Positions 36,392 through 45,594 of a stretch of DNA of 64,000 bases are shown here, piece after piece. This stretch comes from Mesorhizobium denitrificans. Its GTDB lineage: Bacteria > Pseudomonadota > Alphaproteobacteria > Rhizobiales > Rhizobiaceae. The position numbers were made by a program, and so were the translations under genes. The stretch is taken from assembly GCF_003403035.1 (NCBI RefSeq), contig NZ_QURN01000001.1, forward strand, positions 372,001-436,000, read 5' to 3'. The notes under the pieces are model-generated. The model searched no databases, was not told where the DNA came from, and worked only from the letters and a program-made list of their open reading frames with translations. The first letter of the stretch is position 1, and the number at the start of each line of letters is the position of its first letter.

Positions 36392-38683
36392 ATGGGGATT
36401 TTTCGGCAGAACAGTCTGCTGCTGGCTTGTGGTGTGGCGACAGGGGTCGTCATTTTTTCGCAAGCCGCGTTTGCACAGGGCGGGACAGAGGTGGAGCTTG
36501 CACCGGTCGTGGTTGAGGGGGCGCAACAGCAACTCCCGACCGATCAGCCGATTCAGCGGGGAACTGAAACCAAAATCAAGCGCCCCGCCATTCAGAAGCG
36601 GATGGTCGAAGATTTCAACGATCTTGGCCGTCGCGTAGATGCCGGCGTCAATTTCGACAACAACAGCAACAGCATCAATTTGCGCGGCCTTCAGGATGAT
36701 CGCGTGCTCACCACCATCGATGGCGTTCGCGTGCCGTGGCTGGTTGATCCGCGCGACAGCGCGAAGGGCGGTCTGAACGCATTCGATTTCGATTCGCTTT
36801 CCACGCTCGACATTGTCCGTGGCGCTGATTCCAGCCGCTTCGGTTCCGGCGCTCTGGGTGGCGTCGTGCAGTTGCGCACACTCGATCCTGAAGATTTGAT
36901 CGAAGACGGTCGCAAGTTCGGCGCGATCCTCAAGGGCGGCTATGACAGCGCCGACCGTAGCTGGCGCAGCAATGCTGCCGTGGCTGGTCGCGCCAATGAC
37001 ACATGGCTGCTCGTACAGGGCGGCTATCGCAAAGGCCATGAAACCGAAAACATGGGCGACGTCGACGTATACGGCGCTACCCGCACCGAGCCGAACCCCG
37101 GCGACTACGATCAGCGCAATCTGCTGGTCAAGCTGCACCAATATGTCGAGGGCGGTCATCGCTTCGGCCTTACCGGCGAACTGACAAATCGCGATTTCAA
37201 TTATGAAAACAGGAGCGGCACCACATCGAGCTATCAGGAAGGTAGTTTCATGTCGGGCAATGAGGTTGACCGCAAGCGCGTGTCCGCAGACTACAAGTTC
37301 GAATCGCCGGACAAGTCGCATTTCGTCGATTCGGCCAACCTCACTGTCTACTGGCTTGAGCAGAAGCTGGACGCGACCACGGATGCAATTCGCCTGCCGG
37401 ATGGGCGCTCCTTCATCCCGGCCATTCCGGCCTTTCCGCCGTTCTTCCCCGGTTTTCCGAGCGGCGCTGACCTTCTTTATGGCTATCCGTCCGGCCCCTA
37501 CATCCGCGACAACTGGATCAAGCAGACCAGCTACGGCTTCACCGGCGATGGCACCAAGGAGCTTGACCTCGGCAGCCATTCCAACACGTTGCGCTTTGGC
37601 GGCGAACTCTACGGCCAGAAGACCTCTCAATATTCGTTTGGTGAGGACAACTGCCCCAATGTCGATTGGTCGACCATTCCTGATCCATACGGACCGCAGA
37701 GCTGCCGCTTCCTGCACACCAACACATCGGACATGCCCGACGTTGACAGCACCTTCTTCGGCGCTTTCGTGGAAGACGACATCAAGTTCTTCAACGATCA
37801 GCTGACGCTTACGCCGGGCCTGCGCTTTGACTGGTATCAGCACAGCCCGAAAACTACGCCGGGATATGAGAGAAGCCCGAACTACGATCCAGCCTATCTG
37901 GTTGACAACAGCGACTCGCGCATCTCGCCGAAGGTCCGTGCGGCATGGCAGGCGACCCCGGATATCGAGTTGTTCGCGCAGTGGGCGCAGGGCTTCAAAG
38001 CCCCCAGTGCGCAGCAGCTTTATGAAAACTTCGCCAATGCCGGGCAGTATGCGCGCATCGGTAACCCCGACCTGAAGCCGGAAACCAGCAATGGCTTTGA
38101 AATCGGCGCATCTTATGAAACGCCAGACTACGGCATCTCGGCCAACATCTTCAACAACTACTATCGCAACTTCATCGAAGAAGTGACCTTGCCTCCGACA
38201 GCGGATTTCCCGCTGATCTTCTCCACGCAGAACCTTGCCAAGGTTCAGATTTACGGTGCGGAGGTGCGTGGCTACGCCCGCTTCGCCAGCAACTGGAAGG
38301 CATGGGGCTCGCTGGCCTATGCTCACGGCAAGAACACCGAAACGGATGAGTATCTGAACTCGATCCCGCCGCTGCGCGCCATTCTCGGCCTCGGCTACGA
38401 GCAGGAAACATGGGGCGTCGATGTCTCGACCACTCTGGCTTCTGCGCGTGACAAGGTCAGTGATGGCGGCTTTGCCGCGCCGGGATATGGCATTGTCGAT
38501 TTCACCGGCTATTGGGAGCCAGCGCAGGTCAAGGGGCTGCGCATCCAGGCCGGCGTCTACAACATCTTCGACAAGAAGTACTGGAATGCGCTGGACGTGC
38601 CGGATGGCACCACCCCGGACATCTATGATCGTTACTCCGAGCCCGGCAGAACCTTCCGCCTGGCCATAACCCAGAAGTTCTGA
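36392..38683 (+). CDS. TonB-dependent heme/hemoglobin receptor
   Basis: 763-residue outer-membrane receptor, comparable to BhuA/HmuR/ShmR. A signal peptide ends after AFAQG, followed by a TonB box within EVELAPVVVEGAQ. The plug domain carries SINLRGLQDDRVLTTIDGVR and VRGADSSRFGSGALGGVV. The beta-barrel shows the FKAPSAQQLYENF and NPDLKPETSNGFEIGASYE segments, equivalent to the FRAP and NPNL boxes of hemophore and heme receptors, and ends with aromatic TFRLAITQKF. The ATG behind GGAGTGGG was chosen. Its stop overlaps the next gene's ATG by one base. Confidence 0.92.
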   Translation: MGIFRQNSLLLACGVATGVVIFSQAAFAQGGTEVELAPVVVEGAQQQLPTDQPIQRGTETKIKRPAIQKRMVEDFNDLGRRVDAGVNFDNNSNSINLRGLQDDRVLTTIDGVRVPWLVDPRDSAKGGLNAFDFDSLSTLDIVRGADSSRFGSGALGGVVQLRTLDPEDLIEDGRKFGAILKGGYDSADRSWRSNAAVAGRANDTWLLVQGGYRKGHETENMGDVDVYGATRTEPNPGDYDQRNLLVKLHQYVEGGHRFGLTGELTNRDFNYENRSGTTSSYQEGSFMSGNEVDRKRVSADYKFESPDKSHFVDSANLTVYWLEQKLDATTDAIRLPDGRSFIPAIPAFPPFFPGFPSGADLLYGYPSGPYIRDNWIKQTSYGFTGDGTKELDLGSHSNTLRFGGELYGQKTSQYSFGEDNCPNVDWSTIPDPYGPQSCRFLHTNTSDMPDVDSTFFGAFVEDDIKFFNDQLTLTPGLRFDWYQHSPKTTPGYERSPNYDPAYLVDNSDSRISPKVRAAWQATPDIELFAQWAQGFKAPSAQQLYENFANAGQYARIGNPDLKPETSNGFEIGASYETPDYGISANIFNNYYRNFIEEVTLPPTADFPLIFSTQNLAKVQIYGAEVRGYARFASNWKAWGSLAYAHGKNTETDEYLNSIPPLRAILGLGYEQETWGVDVSTTLASARDKVSDGGFAAPGYGIVDFTGYWEPAQVKGLRIQAGVYNIFDKKYWNALDVPDGTTPDIYDRYSEPGRTFRLAITQKF

Positions 38684-39126
38684 TGAAACATTTGAACAAG
38701 ATCGCCATTGCTACCGCGGCGCTGCATCTCGCAGCCGCTGCGGTGGCGCACGCCCAGACCGGCACCGCTCAGCAGGGCGGTGCGCTATCCCTCGAATTAA
38801 ACGCTGCGCAGCCTTCCGAAAAAGGTTGTCGGCTAACATTCGTGGTTAATAATGGTCTTTCCACGCCTCTCAAGGCCGCGTCATTCGAGCTTGTCCTGTT
38901 CAACAAGGAAGGCGTTGTCGACCGTATAACGGCGTTAGCTTTTAAGGACATGCCCGCCGGAAAGACCAAAGTTTCGCGCTTCGATCTGTCGGATGTGGAT
39001 TGCACCAACCTTGGTCGCGTCCTCATTAACGCGGTGACCGGCTGCGAGGGCGAAGGAATTGCTCCGGAAACATGCTCACGGCAGCTCAAGGCAACGTCCA
39101 AGGCTGGCGTCGAATTTGGAACGTGA
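38683..39126 (+). CDS. Small periplasmic protein in heme/TonB operon, unknown
   Basis: 147 residues with a clear signal peptide cut after VAHAQ. The mature part is a predicted beta-rich domain with four cysteines (EKGCRLTF, SDVDCTNLG, AVTGCEGEG, PETCSRQL) that could form two disulfides. I recall similar genes next to heme receptors and exbB in other rhizobia but know no function. Tight coupling to the receptor gene (TGATG overlap) argues for a role in heme capture or in assembling the TonB complex. It is followed by exbB after 24 bases. Confidence 0.75.
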   Translation: MKHLNKIAIATAALHLAAAAVAHAQTGTAQQGGALSLELNAAQPSEKGCRLTFVVNNGLSTPLKAASFELVLFNKEGVVDRITALAFKDMPAGKTKVSRFDLSDVDCTNLGRVLINAVTGCEGEGIAPETCSRQLKATSKAGVEFGT

Positions 39127-39150
39127 GGCGACAGGCTTCCGGCATACTGA

Positions 39151-39996
39151 TTGGACAAGAGATTGACCGACACCTTACGCAAAAACATGCGCGCCTCCAT
39201 TTTCAGGTGGCAGGCGCTGGCCGTTTTCGCCGCTCTCGCCGAGGGGACCTTCGGCGCGTCGGCACAGGACGCAGGCAGCTCACACGCCGCGTTGCTGCCC
39301 GTCAACCTGTCCCCTTGGGGCATGTTCATGAATGCCGACATCGTCGTGAAGGCGGTCATGGTCGGCCTCGCTTTTGCGTCTTTGGTGACGTGGACCATCT
39401 GGCTCTACAAAACGATCGAGCTGTTCGGCGCACGCCGTCGCGCTGAAAACAGTCTGGTCGATGTCGTTCACTCGCAAAGCTTGAAAGACGCCGCGCAGAT
39501 CATGGGTAAGCGTGGCGATCCCTCCGCGCTTCTTGTCCGCGCGGCCAGCGAAGAATTGGAACTGTCTGATTTCGTAGTGGACCACACCGGCGGCGATGGC
39601 CTGAAGGAGCGCGTGTCGTCGCGGCTTGCGCGCATTGAGGCTCGCGCCGGTCGGCGCATGACGCGCGGCACCGGCCTAATCGCCACTATCGGCGCAACGG
39701 CCCCGTTCGTCGGCCTGTTCGGCACGGTTTGGGGCATCATGAATGCGTTTATCGGCATTTCGGAAGCCCAGACCACCAATCTTGCTGTCGTCGCGCCGGG
39801 CATTGCCGAAGCGCTTCTGGCCACTGCAATCGGCCTTGTCGCCGCTATTCCCGCTGTGGTGATCTACAACATATTCGCACGCGCGATTTCGGGCTACAGG
39901 CAGATACTGGCCGATGTGGCGGCAGGCGTTGAGCGGCTGGTCAGCCGTGATCTGGACCGCCGCGCCGCACCTCGCCATCGCCTGGCTGCGGAGTAG
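39151..39996 (+). CDS. exbB: TonB-system proton channel protein ExbB
   Basis: 281 residues from a TTG start; an ATG 12 codons in is an alternative. A signal-like N-terminus and Ala-rich stretch precede three transmembrane helices: MVGLAFASLVTWTIWLYKTI, GLIATIGATAPFVGLFGTVW, and IGLVAAIPAVVIYNIFARAI. The APFVGLFGTVWGIM block is the family hallmark. The extended periplasmic N-terminus is usual in alphaproteobacterial ExbB. It forms the proton-driven motor with ExbD. Confidence 0.93.
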   Translation: MDKRLTDTLRKNMRASIFRWQALAVFAALAEGTFGASAQDAGSSHAALLPVNLSPWGMFMNADIVVKAVMVGLAFASLVTWTIWLYKTIELFGARRRAENSLVDVVHSQSLKDAAQIMGKRGDPSALLVRAASEELELSDFVVDHTGGDGLKERVSSRLARIEARAGRRMTRGTGLIATIGATAPFVGLFGTVWGIMNAFIGISEAQTTNLAVVAPGIAEALLATAIGLVAAIPAVVIYNIFARAISGYRQILADVAAGVERLVSRDLDRRAAPRHRLAAE

Positions 39997-39999
39997 ATC

Positions 40000-40440
40000 A
40001 TGGCCGCGCACATCAGGGAAAACTCCGGCGACGATCTGGAAGAAACGCATGAGATCAACGTCACGCCATTCATCGACGTTATTCTTGTGCTGCTCATCAT
40101 TTTCATGGTCGCAGCTCCGCTCGCCACTGTCGATGTGAACGTTGATCTACCCGGCTCGACTGCGCCCGTTGCTCCGCGCCCGGAAAAGCCGGTGTTCCTC
40201 ACGCTCAAACAGGATCTCACCATCTCGCTCGGCAACGAAACCGTTTCGCGCGAAGCATTTGCCGCCAAGCTCAATTCGCTGACCAACGGCGATAAGGAAA
40301 CGCGCATTTTCCTGCGCGCCGATAAGACGGTTCCGTATGGCGATCTCACCGAGGTGATGAATCTTCTGCGCGCTGGCGGTTATCTGAAGGTGGCGCTTGT
40401 CGGGCTGGAAGCCGGGCAGGTGACAGCAGCAGGGCAATGA
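40000..40440 (+). CDS. exbD: TonB-system protein ExbD
   Basis: 146 residues with one transmembrane helix (VILVLLIIFMVAAPLATVD) containing the proton-carrying Asp in NVTPFIDVILVLL. A periplasmic domain with PVFLTLKQDLTISLGN follows. It begins three bases after exbB, and its stop overlaps the tonB start (ATGA). Confidence 0.94.
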   Translation: MAAHIRENSGDDLEETHEINVTPFIDVILVLLIIFMVAAPLATVDVNVDLPGSTAPVAPRPEKPVFLTLKQDLTISLGNETVSREAFAAKLNSLTNGDKETRIFLRADKTVPYGDLTEVMNLLRAGGYLKVALVGLEAGQVTAAGQ

Positions 40441-41249
40441 GCGTTCAGGACCATCACGAGATTGAAATCCAGCGCACGCCTTGGGCGCGTGAAGCGCTGC
40501 GTTGGGGCGCTGCGACGCTCGTCGTTTGTGCTACTCATGGTGCGGCCGCCTATGGCGTGATCGCCCTTGCCCCGGAGCCGGAGCCGATGGCCGTTCAAGA
40601 GGCCATGAATGTCGAACTGACGCCGCTCGTGGTCAGCACCGCCGAACCCGTAATTGAAGACGCCGCTTCCGAAGAATTGCCAGAACTGCTCGCGGAAAAT
40701 CCCGAACTGCCATCCGAACAGCCCGCGGTGGAAGAGCCGGACACTGCGGAGCCGGAAAAAGTCGAGCCGCTGGAAACCGCCGAAGAGACGGACCCAATAG
40801 CGGAAACGCCGGAGGCAGTCGTTGTGCTGCCTCAGCCTCGGCCCGAAATCGTTCAAGAAGTTGTCGAGGTCGAAAAGCCGAAACCCCGCAAGGTGGTGAA
40901 GACGCCGGTCGTTGAAGCCGAAAAGCGCCCTACCAAATCGCACAAGTCAACGGCAGGAGCGTCACGGCCAAGCGCGCCTCGGGTCAGCCCAAATCGCTGG
41001 TATGTGCAGGTGCAATCGGCCATCGCCCGCCGCAAGCCCCGCAGTCTGGGCGAATCCGGGCGCGTAAGCGTCCGTTTCGTTGTCAATCAATCCGGCAACA
41101 TTGTCTCGTCCGGCATTGCTCGGACTTCGGGAAGCGCACGGCTCGATCAGGCTGCGCTGAGCATGGTTCGCGGTGCGCGCGTCCCTGCCCCGCCAGAAGG
41201 TTCAGGCATCACGAGCCATCCCTTCACGATTCCCGTGACGTTCGAGTAG
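40437..41249 (+). CDS. tonB: Energy transducer TonB
   Basis: 270 residues. An N-terminal transmembrane helix (GAATLVVCATHGAAAYGVIA) is followed by a long Pro/Glu/Val-rich span of about 110 residues that crosses the periplasm. The C-terminal domain has the family segments RVSVRFVVNQSGNIVSSGIA and HPFTIPVTFE. It transmits energy from ExbBD to the receptor encoded in the same operon, making the heme locus self-sufficient. Confidence 0.93.
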   Translation: MSVQDHHEIEIQRTPWAREALRWGAATLVVCATHGAAAYGVIALAPEPEPMAVQEAMNVELTPLVVSTAEPVIEDAASEELPELLAENPELPSEQPAVEEPDTAEPEKVEPLETAEETDPIAETPEAVVVLPQPRPEIVQEVVEVEKPKPRKVVKTPVVEAEKRPTKSHKSTAGASRPSAPRVSPNRWYVQVQSAIARRKPRSLGESGRVSVRFVVNQSGNIVSSGIARTSGSARLDQAALSMVRGARVPAPPEGSGITSHPFTIPVTFE

Positions 41250-41290
41250 CGTTCTTTACCCTTCAACGCTTCTTTTAAACTGCCGGCAGC

Positions 41291-42229
41291 CTATCGCTTC
41301 GCTTCCACCGCATCCCAGAAAATCGCCGCAACATCCGCACCACCAAAACGCTTGATCTCGCGAATGCCCGTAGGCGAAGTCACGTTGATCTCGGTCATGT
41401 AATCGCCGATTACGTCGATGCCTACGAGAATAAACCCACGTTCGCGCAGCGATGGCCCGATCCGCTCGCAAATTTCGCGTTCGCGCGCTGTCAACTCGGT
41501 TTTCTCGGCGCGTCCGCCCACATGCATGTTCGACCGTGAGTCATGATCGGCAGGCACGCGATTGATCGCGCCAACAGGCTCGCCGTCGATCAGGATAATC
41601 CGTTTGTCGCCCTTGCGCACATCCTTGAGGTAGCGCTGCACGATGTAAGGTTCGCGGAACAATTGCCCGAACATTTCGAGCAGCGATGCCAGGTTCCGGT
41701 CCGCCTCGGCCATGTGGAAAATGCCCGCGCCGCCATTTCCATAGAGCGGCTTCACGATGATGTCGCCATGCTCTTTGCGAAATGCCGCCACTTCCAGCGG
41801 GTCTTTGGTAATCAGCGTCTCCGGCATCAGGTCTGGAAACTCTGTAACGAAAATCTTTTCCGGGCTGTTGCGCACCCAGGCCGGATCGTTGACTACCAGG
41901 GTTTTGGGGTGAATCCGTTCCAATAGATGCGTGGTCGTAATATAATTCATGTCGAACGGCGGGTCTTGCCTCAGCAAGATTACATCCATCTCCGACAAAT
42001 CGGTCCGCACCGGTTCGCCGAGCGAAAAATGATCGCCCTTCGCGTCGCGCACCTGCATTTCCTCAATGCGGGAGAAAACCTTGCCATCCTGCATCGAAAG
42101 CCGGTCCGGCGTGTAATGAAAGAGCTTATGCCCGCGCCGTTGCGCTTCCAGCGACAGAGCAAAGCTGGTGTCTCCCGCAATGGTGATTGTCGAGACATGA
42201 TCCATCTGAACTGCGACTTTTAAAGACAT
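41291..42229 (-). CDS. gshB: Glutathione synthetase
   Basis: 312 residues. Joins gamma-glutamylcysteine and glycine with ATP. The N-terminal [20 protein letters not shown], the [17 protein letters not shown] substrate loop, the [15 protein letters not shown] nucleotide-binding segment and the ATP-grasp end [13 protein letters not shown] are diagnostic. It is convergent with tonB and about 160 bases from the divergent galactose operon. Confidence 0.96.
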   Translation of the reverse strand: MSLKVAVQMDHVSTITIAGDTSFALSLEAQRRGHKLFHYTPDRLSMQDGKVFSRIEEMQVRDAKGDHFSLGEPVRTDLSEMDVILLRQDPPFDMNYITTTHLLERIHPKTLVVNDPAWVRNSPEKIFVTEFPDLMPETLITKDPLEVAAFRKEHGDIIVKPLYGNGGAGIFHMAEADRNLASLLEMFGQLFREPYIVQRYLKDVRKGDKRIILIDGEPVGAINRVPADHDSRSNMHVGGRAEKTELTAREREICERIGPSLRERGFILVGIDVIGDYMTEINVTSPTGIREIKRFGGADVAAIFWDAVEAKR

Positions 42230-42388
42230 GACGACTCCGAAATTGCGCTGGACGGCACTCCTGTACAGCCTTGGCGTTGCGCTGCCAATCGGCCTCGATA
42301 GATGGGATTAGTCCAAGTATGCGTCTTGCGTGGCGCACTTTGCAGGGCGTAGAAGCGTTGCATAGCCTCCCGGAGGAATTTCAGGCGC

Positions 42389-43156
42389 ATGCAGTCGGCT
42401 GTTCGCTATCCCGAACTCAACGGAGCATCCGTGCTCATAACCGGCGGCGGGTCAGGTATCGGCGCCGCGCTTACTGAAGGTTTTGCCAGACAGGGCAGCA
42501 GGGTTGCGTTTCTTGACATCGCTGAAGATGCGAGCATCGAACTGTGCACCCGTGTTGAGGCCGAAACCGGCATCCGTCCGCTCTTTCTGAAAACAGATGT
42601 GCGCGACGTTGCCGCGCTCAAGGCGTCCATCGCCCGTGCTGCCGAGGTGCATGGCACCATCACGGTTCTGGTCAACAATGCCGCGTGGGACCAGCGCCAC
42701 GACCTCGAAGAAATGACGGTCGAGTACTGGGAAAACAATCAATCGATCAATCTGCGGCCACACGCGTTCAGTGCGCAGGCTGTCGCGCCGGGCATGAGGC
42801 GAGCGGGCGGCGGTTCGATCATCAATTTCACGTCGACCTCCTACCTGATCAATCACCCCGACATGCCATCCTATACGGCGGCCAAGGCCGGTATTGTGGG
42901 GCTCACCAAAGGGCTCGCAGGCCTGCTTGGCAAAGATAATATTCGGGTCAACGCTATCGCGCCTGGATGGGTCATTACAGAACGGCAGCGCAAGCTTTGG
43001 GTTACGGAAGAGTCGCTCGCAGCGCACGTTGCGAAGCAATGCATCAAGGATGTTATGGTGCCGGATGATATGGTTGGGCCGGTTTTGTTTTTAGCGTCAA
43101 ACGCCTCGCGAATGCTCACCGCGCAAACCTTGATCGTTGACGGGGGCGTCCTGTGA
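42389..43156 (+). CDS. SDR, probable D-galactose 1-dehydrogenase
   Basis: 255 residues with a good GGAGGAA ribosome site. NAD motif ITGGGSGIGAALTEGFA, catalytic Ser and Tyr-x3-Lys in INFTSTSYLINHPDMPSYTA and AAKAG. The downstream genes encode KDGal kinase, KDPGal aldolase and a lactonase, so the enzyme most likely oxidises D-galactose to the lactone, the first step of the De Ley-Doudoroff path. Other sugar dehydrogenases of the SDR family would look similar; substrate assignment is contextual. The stop overlaps the next gene by four bases. Confidence 0.78.
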   Translation: MQSAVRYPELNGASVLITGGGSGIGAALTEGFARQGSRVAFLDIAEDASIELCTRVEAETGIRPLFLKTDVRDVAALKASIARAAEVHGTITVLVNNAAWDQRHDLEEMTVEYWENNQSINLRPHAFSAQAVAPGMRRAGGGSIINFTSTSYLINHPDMPSYTAAKAGIVGLTKGLAGLLGKDNIRVNAIAPGWVITERQRKLWVTEESLAAHVAKQCIKDVMVPDDMVGPVLFLASNASRMLTAQTLIVDGGVL

Positions 43157-44082
43157 GCGCCGCCAAACCCGCCGTCGCGGCGGTTGATTGGGGCACCACG
43201 CGTATGCGGGTTTGGCTTCTGGATGCCAAAGGCGAACCGTTGGGCGAACGGCGCAGCGACGAAGGTATGCTCTGCGCCGCAGGCATAGGCTTCAAGAATG
43301 TACTGGACCGGCACCTGGCCGAACTCGGCGCGCCCGACAATCTTCCGGTCATAATCTGCGGCATGGCTGGTGCGCGGCAGGGTTGGATCGAAGCGCCCTA
43401 TGTCGAGACGCCAGCGTTGCTCGACGCCGTGCTTGGCGGCGCAATCTCCGTTCCCGGAAACAGCCGCGATGTTCGCATCATACCCGGCCTTGCGCAGCGC
43501 GACGCAGATGCGCCGGACGTCATGCGTGGCGAAGAAACGCAGCTTGCGGGTATTGCCGAGTTGCGCCAGCCCGGCAGTCATGTCGTCTGTATGCCGGGAA
43601 CGCATTCCAAGTGGGTGTCGATCAAGGATGGAGCAGTCACCGGCTTCGGCACGTGGATGACGGGCGAACTCTATTCGATCCTGACTCAGCAATCCGTTCT
43701 GAAACACTCGGTTGGTGGCGGTGCGAACGCGGTCCTCGTCTCGTCCGAAGCCTTCGCGACTGGCGTCGAAACTGGCCTCACCGACCGCGCGGACCTCACA
43801 TCGCATCTGTTTGGGATTCGCGCTGGCGGCCTTCTGCTCGGCCTTCGCCCGGAAGATGCGGCGGCGCGCCTGTCTGGCCTGTTGATCGGGGCTGAAATCG
43901 GTGCGGCGGAGCGGCGCTATCCGGCCACCGGGCCTGTCGTGCTGGTCGGTTCGGGCCTTATGTATAATCTCTACGAACGCGCCTTTGAAGTTGCGGGCAT
44001 TGAAGCGCGACGTGCCGACGCTGAAAACGCGGTACGTTATGGGCTTTTTGACGCCGCCAAGCGCTGTGGAATGATCGGATAA
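43153..44082 (+). CDS. dgoK: 2-dehydro-3-deoxygalactonokinase
   Basis: 309 residues. Phosphorylates 2-keto-3-deoxygalactonate. The ASKHA-type opening AAVDWGTTRMRVWLLDAKGE, the GMAGARQGWIEAPYVETPA segment, GTHSKWVSIKDGAVTGFGTW and the C-terminal VGSGLMYNLYERAFE are typical of DgoK. It overlaps the SDR gene and is followed after 5 bases by dgoA. Confidence 0.93.
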   Translation: MSAAKPAVAAVDWGTTRMRVWLLDAKGEPLGERRSDEGMLCAAGIGFKNVLDRHLAELGAPDNLPVIICGMAGARQGWIEAPYVETPALLDAVLGGAISVPGNSRDVRIIPGLAQRDADAPDVMRGEETQLAGIAELRQPGSHVVCMPGTHSKWVSIKDGAVTGFGTWMTGELYSILTQQSVLKHSVGGGANAVLVSSEAFATGVETGLTDRADLTSHLFGIRAGGLLLGLRPEDAAARLSGLLIGAEIGAAERRYPATGPVVLVGSGLMYNLYERAFEVAGIEARRADAENAVRYGLFDAAKRCGMIG

Positions 44083-44087
44083 AATCA

Positions 44088-44720
44088 ATGAAAACAGCCG
44101 AATTTCCGAAGCTCAAGCGCAATCTCGTCGCCATTCTGCGCGGCCTTCGTCCCGAAACTGCGCTCGACTATGGTCGCGCTATATTCGAGGCCGGAATCGA
44201 AGCGATCGAAGTGCCGTTGAATTCGCCGGATCCATTCGTTTCCATCGAGCGTCTTGTGAAAGCGCTGCCGGAAACGACATTGCTCGGTGCGGGCACGGTT
44301 TTGACGGCGGCTGATGTGGACCGTCTGCACAATACGGGCGGGCGCTTGCTCGTCAGCCCCAACATTGATGCGGACGTAATGAGCCGCGCGGCACAGCACG
44401 GCATGGTAACGATGCCCGGCGTATTCACGCCTACGGAAGCCTTTCAGGCCATCGCGCTCGGCGCCTCGGCGTTGAAGTTTTTCCCTGCAAACGTATTGGG
44501 CGCGAAAGGCATTGCCGCCATCAAGGCGGTGCTTCCTGCCAATACGATCATCGGCGCGGTCGGCGGCGTTTCGGAAGATGACTTTGCCGACTACGCAAAA
44601 GCCGGCGTCACTGCTTTTGGCCTCGGCTCCAGCCTGTTCACACCATCGCTCAGTGTTGAAGATGTCGCGTTGCGCGCGCGCGCCGCGGTCATTGCTTACG
44701 ACGAAGTCTATAGTGAATAG
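44088..44720 (+). CDS. dgoA: 2-dehydro-3-deoxy-6-phosphogalactonate aldolase
   Basis: 210 residues, class I aldolase of the KDPG family, yielding pyruvate and glyceraldehyde 3-phosphate. The catalytic Glu lies in LVAILRGLRPETALDYGRAI-like context and the Schiff-base Lys in ALGASALKFFPANVLGAKG. The GAGTVLTAADVDRLHNTGGR segment is also typical. It lies between dgoK and the lactonase gene, each within a few bases. Confidence 0.93.
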   Translation: MKTAEFPKLKRNLVAILRGLRPETALDYGRAIFEAGIEAIEVPLNSPDPFVSIERLVKALPETTLLGAGTVLTAADVDRLHNTGGRLLVSPNIDADVMSRAAQHGMVTMPGVFTPTEAFQAIALGASALKFFPANVLGAKGIAAIKAVLPANTIIGAVGGVSEDDFADYAKAGVTAFGLGSSLFTPSLSVEDVALRARAAVIAYDEVYSE

Positions 44721-44722
44721 CC

Positions 44723-45592
44723 ATGAGCGGAACAAAACGCATTACCGATCATGTTTGCCAGCTCGGGGAGGGGCCGACTTACGACCCTGCAACAGGGACG
44801 CTCTATTGGTTTGATATTGTCGGCTGCAAGTTGCTCGAAAAGGGCATGCCGGACGGCGAACTCGTCATCCACGAGCTACCCTTTATGGCAAGCGGCTTGG
44901 CGGTCATTGATCCTGTGCGGCAAATGCTTGTCACGGAACACGGGCTTTACATTCGCGAAGTCACCACCGGCAAGCTGACGCTGCACAAGGCGGTCGAGGG
45001 CGATAATGAAATCACGCGCTCGAACGATTGCCGCGTTCATCCCGGCGGAGCGCTCTGGTTCAGCACGATGGCCAAGGACGAGCGCACCGGCGCCGGCGCG
45101 ATTTACTGGTACAGGGAAGGGGAGGTGAAGCTGCTTTTTCCTTCCATCACCATCCCGAATTCCATCTGCTTCTCGCCGGATGGCCGTATCGCTTATTACA
45201 CTGACACGCACCAGAACCTGCTTATGCGCATTGCCTGCGATCCGGTAACGGGGCTTCCCGCAGGCGAACCGCAAATCTTCTACGCACATACTGGCGAAGG
45301 CGGTTTGGATGGGTCGGTTGCCGATGCTGCTGGCCTGTTGTGGAATGCGCGCTGGGGGGCTGGGTGCGTCGATGTCTATTCGCAAGATGGCAAGCATGTG
45401 CGCAGCGTGCCTGTGCCTGCACGGCAAGTTACCTGTCCGGTATTCGTCGGCAAGGATGCGTCGCACATGGTCGTAACCTCGGCCTGGAAGGGCATGAGCG
45501 AGCCAGAGCGCGCGGCCGACCCGCAGGCCGGGTGCACCTTCCTGCTGGACGTTGAGGTCAAAGGTCGTTTCGATCCGCCGGTGCGGTTGTAA
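44723..45592 (+). CDS. SMP-30/gluconolactonase family lactonase
   Basis: 289 residues, six-bladed beta-propeller. The opening CQLGEGPTYDPATGTLYWFD (metal-binding Glu), the mid EITRSNDCRVHPGGALWFST (Asn) and GGLDGSVADAAGLLWNARWG (Asp) match the calcium-site residues. In this operon it should open galactonolactone (or arabinonolactone) to the acid. Two bases separate it from dgoA and two from the following ATP-grasp gene. Confidence 0.88.
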   Translation: MSGTKRITDHVCQLGEGPTYDPATGTLYWFDIVGCKLLEKGMPDGELVIHELPFMASGLAVIDPVRQMLVTEHGLYIREVTTGKLTLHKAVEGDNEITRSNDCRVHPGGALWFSTMAKDERTGAGAIYWYREGEVKLLFPSITIPNSICFSPDGRIAYYTDTHQNLLMRIACDPVTGLPAGEPQIFYAHTGEGGLDGSVADAAGLLWNARWGAGCVDVYSQDGKHVRSVPVPARQVTCPVFVGKDASHMVVTSAWKGMSEPERAADPQAGCTFLLDVEVKGRFDPPVRL

Positions 45593-45594
45593 CA

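Noticed and set aside
36296-38326. 676-codon open frame on the minus strand opposite the heme receptor
   Set aside because: The plus-strand receptor has full signal, plug and barrel features. The minus frame has no recognisable domain and reflects codon bias in GC-rich DNA.
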